Origin: Candidatus Solibacter sp.
GTDB lineage: Bacteria > Acidobacteriota > Terriglobia > Bryobacterales > Bryobacteraceae
Direction: 5' to 3'
DNA: 12,492 nt
Assembly: GCA_026394025.1 (NCBI GenBank)
Contig: JAPKZC010000989.1
Location: 1 to 12,492 of the forward strand
How positions within the stretch are numbered: the stretch's first letter is position 1; the number at the start of each line of letters is the position of its first letter. The notes below the pieces were generated by a model. The model did not search any database and had not been told where the DNA came from. It worked only from the letters and a program-made list of their open reading frames with translations. The translations under genes were made by a program, and so were the position numbers. Of the stretch, positions 1-6,600 are shown in pieces.

Positions 1-377
1 TCGCGGAGGCACAGGATCTGGCGCGGAAGCAACAGGCCAACTTAGGTACGTATGATCGCGCCCTGGCCGAAGCGCAGACCAATCTTACGGCGTCGCACAA
101 CGAGGTGATCGCGCTAGGGCGGGGACTCGCGGAGGCACAGGATCTTGTGCGAAAGCAACAGGCCGATTTGAGTAAGTATGATCGCGCCTTGGGCGAAACG
201 CAGACCAATCTTATTTCGTCGCACAACGAAGCGATGGCGTTAGGGCGAGGTCTGGCGGAGGCGCAGGATCTGGCGCGGAAGCAACAGGCCGACTTAAGTG
301 TGTATGATCGCGCCCTGGGCGAAGCGCAGAAGCTTGTGCTGGAGCAGGAAGCGGAGCTGAGAGACCTCGACAACCGC
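1..377 (+). repeat. 126-bp in-frame tandem repeat encoding 42-residue coiled-coil units
   Basis: Equivalent Leu codons of the L-A-E-A-Q-D-L motif fall at 126 and 252, with a third copy entering at the window start (its Leu codon is cut). The period is therefore exactly 126 bp, or 42 codons. The unit reads roughly LAEAQDL-RKQQADLS-YDRALGE-QTNL-SHNE-ALGRG. The last copy diverges after the YDRALGEAQ segment. Forty-two residues are exactly six heptads, so each added copy lengthens a coiled coil without shifting its register. The protein at 1111-2853 carries a single related copy (about 2350-2463). More copies may lie upstream of the window. Confidence 0.9.
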
Positions 378-719
378 CATCTGAGAGCGACGGAGTCGCT
401 GAATCGCGCGGAGCGATCTCTCGCGGATCGGGAGGCTCGGATCCTCCATCTCACGGAAGTTTTCGCGCAGACTCGCAAGGAACTTGCCGGTCGGGAAGAA
501 CAGCTGTGCGATTCGGCAGCCACTCTGAGCGAAGCGCGGCGGCAGGCCGCCACACTGGAGCAGGAATGCTCGCAGGCTCGAGAGGAGGTGCGGCGAAAGA
601 CCGCCTCATTGCTGGAATTGGAGCGCTTGTACACCGACTGCGCTCACCGGCTGCGGGAAATCGAGACATCGGTGACCTGGAGGCTGACCCGGCCGTTGCG
701 TGGTCTTTGGAGGTCTTAA
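1..719 (+). CDS. C-terminal part of a coiled-coil protein of the glycan cluster (5' end outside window)
   Basis: The frame is open from the window edge to the TAA at 717-719, so the true start lies upstream; the GTG at 105 is only an internal codon. The visible ~238 residues are almost entirely charged, Ala/Leu/Glu/Arg/Gln-rich and predicted coiled coil. They begin with tandem 42-residue units (L-A-E-A-Q-D-L..., 126 bp each), then run into a non-repeated coiled coil and end with ETSVTWRLTRPLRGLWRS. From about nt 303 to the end the protein aligns without gaps to the C-terminus of the methyltransferase encoded at 1111-2853 (about 102 of 138 residues identical by hand count). The missing N-terminus is therefore probably a catalytic domain, a methyltransferase or glycosyltransferase, but nothing visible says which. 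The role of the visible part is inferred: oligomerisation, scaffolding or membrane attachment. Confidence 0.85.
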   Translation, partial: AEAQDLARKQQANLGTYDRALAEAQTNLTASHNEVIALGRGLAEAQDLVRKQQADLSKYDRALGETQTNLISSHNEAMALGRGLAEAQDLARKQQADLSVYDRALGEAQKLVLEQEAELRDLDNRHLRATESLNRAERSLADREARILHLTEVFAQTRKELAGREEQLCDSAATLSEARRQAATLEQECSQAREEVRRKTASLLELERLYTDCAHRLREIETSVTWRLTRPLRGLWRS

Positions 720-870
720 GACGACCTGGATCTCCCGTAGGATTGCCTGATCGTCGCCTGTTCCCGGACGGTTGCGTCGCAGCTCGGTTCATGCCTATTT
801 CGCGCTAGATCCCCGCCCGGAAGGCTTGCGCCGTCATTTTCTTCCAGGTGGCTGTGTCCGCGATCGGCGT
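720..870 (+). pseudogene. Possible decayed start of a TylF-type methyltransferase gene
   Basis: This stretch follows the first coiled-coil gene just as the intact TylF gene follows the second one. Short blocks match the start of that gene at similar spacing: 724-730 equals 2890-2896, 757-778 matches 2924-2945 at 20 of 22 bases, and the octamer at 816-823 equals 2978-2985. Translation gives L-F-P-D-G-C-V against L-F-P-D-C-C-V in the intact protein, then in another frame L-D-P-x-x-E against F-D-P-E. The frame changes and stop codons show it is not functional. The first ~30 bp of the gene would be deleted. The match is short and was found by eye, so chance similarity cannot be excluded; the 3' limit is approximate. 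Confidence 0.35.
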
Positions 871-1110
871 AATCCACGAAGTCTCTCGCACACACTGAAG
901 ATCTGTGCACGCCGCTCGCACCTAGCGACGAAAAGTCGCCACCTCGTGCCCTGCCCTATCGCGCCCCCGTCCGCCAAAGCGCTAAACGTGTCCGCGACGG
1001 CGGGCAGTATAATGAGTGAATATCGCTGGCAGGCGAGTATCGCGTGTGTTTTTGCTAGTGCCTGGCCGGCCTCGAACTATCTCGAATATCGGTAACACAG
1101 GCTTAGTCAA
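871..1110. other. Intergenic stretch without a recognised gene
   Basis: Together with the possible pseudogene before it, this makes a 391-bp gap between coding regions. I see no RNA gene or credible ORF. It holds a small perfect hairpin at 925-939 (GCGAC stem, GAAAA loop, no T-run) and a consensus -10 hexamer at 1008-1013. The open frame at 772-1095 has Arg/Ser/Pro-rich composition with no domain features and is probably not a gene. Confidence 0.6.
1008..1013 (+). promoter_or_regulatory. Candidate sigma-70 -10 element
   Basis: A perfect TATAAT lies about 97 bp upstream of the methyltransferase/coiled-coil gene at 1111. There is no convincing -35 hexamer at 16-18 bp upstream and no extended -10 TG. 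It could give a leader of about 90 nt. A lone hexamer in a GC-rich region is suggestive only. Confidence 0.3.
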
Positions 1111-2853
1111 ATGAGCACCGGTCTGCTGCGAATGGCATCGCTGAATTTCGAACCCCTATACTATCGCCCACACGGTGCCGGCGACTGGTCTGGACACGTA
1201 CCTTTTGCGTACGATTTGGTGGCGGCGTTGCGGCCGTCACTGATCGTGGAGCTCGGCACTCATTACGGTGAATCGTATTTTACGTTCTGCCAGGCTATTG
1301 TGGAGTGTGGAGTCGCCTGCAGAGCTTTTGCGGTTGATACTTGGCGCGGCGATCCGCACACAGGCGCATATGGCGAAGCGGTCCTTCGCGAGGTTTCCGC
1401 GCACAACCAACAGCACTACGCGAGTTTCTCGACGCTGCTGCGCACATTCTTCGATGAGGCCCTGGAGCACTTTCCCGGGGCCTCCATCGACCTGCTTCAT
1501 ATTGATGGTCTGCACACGTACGAAGCAGTCCGCCATGATTTCGAAACGTGGTTTCCCAAAGTGAGCGCGGGCGGCATTGTTTTATTGCATGACACGCGGA
1601 GCCGCCGAAACGATTTTGGCGTGTGGCGGCTGTGGGATGAATTGCGGCGCACTTATGAGAGTTTCGAATTTCCGCACAGTTGCGGCCTTGGGGTGATTCG
1701 AAAACCGGACGGCCACGGCGCGCCATCCGGTTTAGCAACCCTGTTATTTCAAAATGAGGAACAGGCCGAGGCGCTGCGCCGGTTCTACCTCATCTGCGGA
1801 GAACGGCTGGAGTATCGGGACCGGGCCGCACGGCAGCAGCGGACCGGAGAATGGGAACTACTGGCGGAGCTTTATTGGCGGGCAGCCGGTGAGGAGTTCT
1901 CCGAGGAGCGCAGCTTTCACTCGCGATGTGAGGTGTCGGCGATGCCCACGGAAACCCGTCTCGAGCTGCCACGCGGCACTTCTTTCGGGCAGCTTCGAAT
2001 CGACTTGCTCGAATCCCCGGTCTTCATGCGGATACATGCTGTCCGCTTGTTGGGACCGAAAGAGGAGCTCCTGTGGTCTCTGCCAATGAAAGATATCCGG
2101 GAAAACCTGGCTTGCACCGGCCTGCGGTTCACCCCGGGAGACAACATTGACTGCGTAGTGGCCAGGCTGGCCGGCGAACCTGCCTCGATTCTGTTGAGCA
2201 TTCCTCAGCCGGCACTGGACCAATTGACTGCGGGAGGGATACTGCAATTGCAGATCTCCGGCCTGGAGGCTGAGGAATATGCCGGTGCCTTGAACTCGAT
2301 GGCGCAGCAATACCTCAATCGCGCGCTCGCGGCTGAGTCCACCCTTGCGGTCTCGCTCAACGAGACAGTAGCGTTGGCGCGGGGGCTTGCGGAGGCACAG
2401 AATCTGGTGCGGAAGCATCAGTCGGATTTGTCCACGTGCGATCACGCCTTGAGCGAAGCGCAGGAGCTTATGTTGGAGCGGGAAGCGGAGTTGAGAGGTC
2501 TCGACAATCGGCATCGAAAAGCGGCAGAGCCATTGAATCGGCCAGAGCGATCTCTCGCGGATCGGGAGGCGCGGATCCTCCATCTCACGCAGATCCTCGC
2601 GCAGACACGCAAGGAACTTGCCGGCCGCGAACAACAACTGTGCAATTCGGCAGCTACTTTAAGCGAAGCGCAGCGGCAGGCCGCCATGCTGGAGCAGGAC
2701 TTCTCGCAGGTTCGCGAGGAGGCACGGCGAAGGTCCGCCTCATTTCTGGAATTGGAGCACCTGCACGACGACTGCTCCCGCCGGCTGCGTGAGATTGAGA
2801 CCTCGCTGATCTGGAGGCTGACCCGGCCGTTGCGTCGTTTGCCGAGGTTCTAA
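1111..2853 (+). CDS. SAM-dependent methyltransferase with beta-rich domain and C-terminal coiled coil
   Basis: 580 aa with three parts. Residues ~40-200 are a class I SAM methyltransferase resembling the Methyltransf_24 family: motif I LIVELGTHYGES (44-55), DLLHIDGLHTYE (127-138) and GGIVLLHDT (154-162). Residues ~255-390 form a beta-rich domain also found in the triple glycosyltransferase at 3689-7507. Residues ~393-563 are a charged coiled coil closely related to that of the protein ending at 719, closing with ETSLIWRLTRPLRRLPRF. It probably methylates a sugar or glycan chain; the acceptor is unknown. No signal peptide or membrane segment is visible, so it should act in the cytoplasm or at the inner membrane face. 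The ATG at 1111 has no clear Shine-Dalgarno; ATG 1132 is an alternative. The next gene begins 2 bp after the stop. Confidence 0.88.
   Translation: MSTGLLRMASLNFEPLYYRPHGAGDWSGHVPFAYDLVAALRPSLIVELGTHYGESYFTFCQAIVECGVACRAFAVDTWRGDPHTGAYGEAVLREVSAHNQQHYASFSTLLRTFFDEALEHFPGASIDLLHIDGLHTYEAVRHDFETWFPKVSAGGIVLLHDTRSRRNDFGVWRLWDELRRTYESFEFPHSCGLGVIRKPDGHGAPSGLATLLFQNEEQAEALRRFYLICGERLEYRDRAARQQRTGEWELLAELYWRAAGEEFSEERSFHSRCEVSAMPTETRLELPRGTSFGQLRIDLLESPVFMRIHAVRLLGPKEELLWSLPMKDIRENLACTGLRFTPGDNIDCVVARLAGEPASILLSIPQPALDQLTAGGILQLQISGLEAEEYAGALNSMAQQYLNRALAAESTLAVSLNETVALARGLAEAQNLVRKHQSDLSTCDHALSEAQELMLEREAELRGLDNRHRKAAEPLNRPERSLADREARILHLTQILAQTRKELAGREQQLCNSAATLSEAQRQAAMLEQDFSQVREEARRRSASFLELEHLHDDCSRRLREIETSLIWRLTRPLRRLPRF
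1873..2280 (+). other. Beta-rich accessory domain, first copy
   Basis: Residues ~255-390 of the methyltransferase protein. It starts YWRAAGEEFSE and contains LRIDLLESPVFMRIHAVRLL followed by a W near a hydrophobic strand. The glycosyltransferase at 3689-7507 has FWRASDQVYSE and LRFDPAEQSGLLLLHAIRLC at the same relative spacing. The alternating hydrophobic pattern suggests a beta sandwich, perhaps carbohydrate-binding. I cannot name the family. Confidence 0.6.
2791..2850 (+). other. Shared C-terminal basic tail (S-x-x-W-R-x-x-x-P-L-R)
   Basis: The last 20 residues contain SLIWRLTRPLR. The same tail ends the protein at 1-719 (657-716, SVTWRLTRPLR), and a related one lies near the end of the glycosyltransferase at 3689-7507 (7373-7411, SLSWRVAAPLR). 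I recall similar tails in many bacterial polysaccharide enzymes. Trp, Leu and Arg placement after a coiled coil suggests an amphipathic, membrane- or partner-binding helix; that role is inferred. Confidence 0.7.
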
Positions 2854-2855
2854 GC

Positions 2856-3623
2856 ATGTTGCCATCAGACGACAGCCCGCAGAGACTTTACCTGGAACTT
2901 CTGAAAGGCTGCCTCACCAGGCTCCTGTTCCCCGACTGTTGCGTCAATACCCAGCTTGCTCCAACAGGACAATTCGACCCGGAAGCACGCCGGAATGGGC
3001 AGGACTGGCCATATGAGGCCGAAACAATGATTGGCATGAAACGTCTGGACAATGTCGAGCATTGTGTGCGGGATGTGCTGCGGCGCAATGTTCCCGGCGA
3101 CCTTGTCGAGGCCGGGGTGTGGCGCGGCGGCGCATCTATTCTCATGCGAGGCGTGCTGAAGGCCTATGGCGACACCTCGCGCTCTGTCTGGGTGGTGGAT
3201 TCATTCGAGGGGCTCCCCCGTGCGAATCCAGATCTCTGCCCGGAAGACGCAGAAGACCGGCTTGCCGATTTCAACAACTACCTGGGCGTGCCGCTCGAAC
3301 GTGTACAGGCGAACTTCGAACGATACAATCTTCTGGACGAGCAGGTTCGATTTCTAAAAGGCTGGTTCCGGGATACCCTGCCGTCGGCGCCCATCGGCCG
3401 GATTGCAGTACTGCGGCTGGACGGAGACATGTACGAATCCACGATGGATTCCTTCACCAACCTGTACGACAAAGTGCAGGTTGGTGGCTATATTATCGTG
3501 GATGATTACGGAGCCTTGGCCAACTGCCGCTCCGCCGTGCACGATTTTCGCAACCGACGCGGTATTCTCGACCCGATCCAATCGATTGACTGGACGGGCG
3601 CTTTCTGGCAACGCACGGAATAG
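2856..3623 (+). CDS. TylF/MycF-family O-methyltransferase
   Basis: 255 aa, the usual length for the macrocin O-methyltransferase family, which transfers a methyl group from SAM to a sugar hydroxyl and needs a divalent metal. Family marks: YLELLKGCLTRLLFPD (12-27), QDWPYEAETMIGMKRLDN (49-66), the SAM-binding VEAGVWRGG (84-92), VVDSFEGLP (113-121), then the metal-site motifs LDGDMYEST (188-196) and IVDDYG (214-219). The Asp residues expected for metal binding are present. The ATG at 2856 is 2 bp after the previous stop, and a GAGG at 2844-2847 inside the previous gene gives an 8-nt spacing, so the pair is very likely co-transcribed and co-translated. It probably methylates a sugar of the glycan built by the neighbouring glycosyltransferase; the substrate cannot be read from sequence. 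Confidence 0.93.
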   Translation: MLPSDDSPQRLYLELLKGCLTRLLFPDCCVNTQLAPTGQFDPEARRNGQDWPYEAETMIGMKRLDNVEHCVRDVLRRNVPGDLVEAGVWRGGASILMRGVLKAYGDTSRSVWVVDSFEGLPRANPDLCPEDAEDRLADFNNYLGVPLERVQANFERYNLLDEQVRFLKGWFRDTLPSAPIGRIAVLRLDGDMYESTMDSFTNLYDKVQVGGYIIVDDYGALANCRSAVHDFRNRRGILDPIQSIDWTGAFWQRTE

Positions 3624-3688
3624 GCTTGTTATCAGGTACAATAAGCTCTTCGCCGTCATGCCCGCATGCCCGTCCGGCGTCTTAGACA

Positions 3689-6600
3689 ATGGGAACACAC
3701 GTCTATACGAGCGTCGTCTCGAATTACATACCGAAAGCCAGGGTGCTGGCGCACAGCATCAAGCGTTTTCACCCGAATGTTATCTTCCACCTGGTGCTTG
3801 CCGACGATCCGCCGGCGCATTATCAATTGCAGTATGAGCCTTTCGATTTTCTAATCACTGTTGCGGATCTGGGTCTGGAAAACTTCGAGCAGTGGCTATT
3901 TATCCATTCGCTGGTAGAGGCAAGTACGGGTGTTAAAGGTTTTGCGCTCAAGAAGATATTACAGCAGGCGTCCTGTTCGGAGGTGTTCTATTTCGATCCC
4001 GACATGGTTGTGCTTGCTCCGTTGGACGAACTTATCGCGGCATTCGGCTCCGGATCGGTGCTCCTCACTCCCCATTTGACGGAGCCGGAAACTACCAACG
4101 ACGCAATACTGGACAATGAGTTCTCCGTTCTGCGTCATGGCATCTACAATCTTGGCTTCGTCGGGGTCAAGAACGATGTCGAAGGGAGACGGTTCGCGGA
4201 CTGGTGGTGCGACCGGCTCCGCGACTTCTGCTTTGACGATATTCCTCGCGGACTTTTTACGGACCAGCGATGGGCCGATCTGGCGCCCGCTTTTTTTACC
4301 GGCTGCGTGATCCTCCGCGACCCGGTGTACAACGTGGCCACGTGGAATCTCACCAGCCGCAGAATCGAAGGAACACCTGACAACCTGATGGTTGGCGGCC
4401 GGCGAGTGGTGTTCTACCATTTTTCCGGTTTCGACAGCGGCGCCCAGGAAGCGATGCTGAGTAAATACGGGGCGGCTATGCCGGCGTTGTACGCCCTGCG
4501 CGAATGGTACATCGCCGAATCCTGCCGGATGGGCCAGGAGGAGTTCGGTAGGATCCCGTGGCGGTACGGATACTTCGATAACGGCGAGCCTGTTACCCCG
4601 CAGCATCGCAGGCTCTATCGCGACCGCGGCGATGTCCGCCTCGCCTTTCCGAACCCATACCTCGCTTCCGACGTCGCCCGCTCGTACTATCACTGGTACC
4701 AGGCCGACTCAGCCGCGGCCGTACGGCTTCGGCCCACCGCGAAAACTCAATCCGCACCCGAATACCGTATCGTCCTTTCTGTCACAACGAAGGATGGAGA
4801 AATTGCGGCCCGAACGGCGCACTGCCTGCTTCGGAATTCCCGCGGCTCTTCTGAACTGTTCCTGGCAGGCACACGCGTCGCACTGCAAGCGGTCCTGGCC
4901 GATGCCGCTCTGGCTGCTGCATACCTTCCGTTGGAGGCATGCTCGCCGAGTACTCACGCGGCCAACTTCGGTAATGCGCTGTCTCGCCTGGCGGACCGCG
5001 ATTTCATTTTCGTGCAAGCGGGCATCGAGGTGCCCGAATATTGGGACCTTCGCCTGGCTTGGACCGCCCGGTGGCAAGGGGGCGCCGCCACAGTCTCGCC
5101 ATTGTGCGCAGGTCATCCGGTGCTGGGCGTGCAGACTCCCCCGAGTTGGCTTTCCAGCACGACGGCTCTGGACCAGCTCTCCTACAGCGCCAGCCATTTC
5201 GAGTTGATCGAATTGCCCGGGTTCCTCGAGAAATGTGTATATGTTTCCTCCGAGGCCGCTCAAGAAGGCCGATTGCGCGCGCCAGGCCACGATCCTGCAA
5301 CCTGCGATTTTGCGACTTTTCTGGAAATCACCCGAAACCTGCGATACTCTCATCTTCTGGCGGACCACGTTTGTGTAGGAATATCTGGCGGGCCGGGCGC
5401 TACTGGCCTCACCGGAAACGGTAGTTCCACGTTCCCCCGGATCGCCGATGTACGCCAGAGAATTCTCTCGGCACAGCCGGCCGATGGAACAGTCCCAATC
5501 ATTGCGGCCACCCGGCCACGGCAACTGCACATCATGCACAGTTGGGGCGGCGGATTGGAGCGCTGGGTGCGGGAGTACTGCCGCACGGACCAGACCCACG
5601 CGAATTTTGTTCTGAAATCCGTCGGAACATGGAACTCGTTTGGCGTGGAATTGAGGCTCTATCGCGACTGCGACGATTCCCAACCGCTTGGGGTGTGGCC
5701 GCTGAGTGCCGCCATTAAAGCTACAGCCACGGAGCATGAGTCATACCGGTCGGCTTTGGCCGAGATTGTAGGTCGGTACGGCATCGGACGTATTCTGATC
5801 TCTTCATTAATTGGACACTCCCTGGATGCCCTGGACGCCAAGGTCCCGACGCTGATGGTCTGTCATGATTACTACCCGTTTTGCCCTGCCTTGAATATCA
5901 CTTTTGGGGAGATCTGCAGTGAGTGTGACGGCGGCCGTCTGGCGGCATGCAGCCGTCAAAACCCGCATAACCGATTTTTCTTGAATGTCCCACCACGGGA
6001 ATGGGTGGATTTGCGCCGGGCATTTGTCGAGAAAATCCATCGTTCGGCGGTCCCGATGATCGCACCGTCGCCCTCTGTCCGCGATCACTACGCCAGGCTG
6101 GCGCCCGAACTCGATTCTGCGTTCCGCGTGGTCGCGCACGGGACCAGACCCGTAGGATCTGCGCCGCTGGAGCTTTCCTTCGCGCCGGATCGTCCCTTGA
6201 GAGTTTTGGTGCTCGGCAGTATCGCGCCCAACAAAGGGTTGGCTCTGCTGGAGCAAGCCGCGCCTCAGTTGCTTGAATTCGCCCGTCTTTTCTTGATCGG
6301 GTGCGGTGACTATGGGAAGTCATTTGAGAATCTGCCGGGCGTCACAATTGTGGCGCAATACCGGTGGGAAGATCTGTCGGCGATTCTTGGCGAGCTCGAC
6401 CCGGACATTGCACTTCTGCCGTCCAGCGTCCCCGAGACATTCAGCTATACGCTCCAGGAGTTAGGCGAACTCGCGGTTCCCACGCTCGCGACCAACATCG
6501 GCAGCTTTGCCGATCGGATTCAAGACGGGATGGATGGTTTCCTATGCGGCCCCACTGCCGGAGCTATTGTTTCTCGGCTGCGTGAAATTGCCTCGAATCG

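Noticed and set aside
1..377. CRISPR array or satellite from the regular repeats
   Set aside because: The repeats are contiguous, in frame, 126 bp long and encode coiled coil; there are no spacers.
925..939. Perfect 5-bp hairpin GCGAC/GTCGC with GAAAA loop as a terminator or RNA element
   Set aside because: The stem is too short, has no following T-run, and such hairpins are expected by chance in GC-rich DNA.
772..1095. 107-aa open frame in the spacer before the methyltransferase gene
   Set aside because: Its composition is unlike a folded protein, it has no Shine-Dalgarno, and part of it overlaps the TylF-like remnant in a broken frame.
1858..2637. 259-aa minus-strand open frame opposite the methyltransferase gene
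   Set aside because: The plus-strand frame has clear methyltransferase and coiled-coil features; the antisense product has no domain signal and is typical of high-GC shadow frames.
3624..3646. Hairpin just after the TylF gene as a terminator
   Set aside because: The stem has 7 pairs including a G-T wobble and a 9-base loop, with no T-run after it, and the downstream gene belongs to the same cluster.
4709..5737. 342-aa minus-strand open frame inside the triple glycosyltransferase
   Set aside because: The sense frame encodes continuous glycosyltransferase domains across it; the antisense translation is low-complexity and has no recognisable motif.
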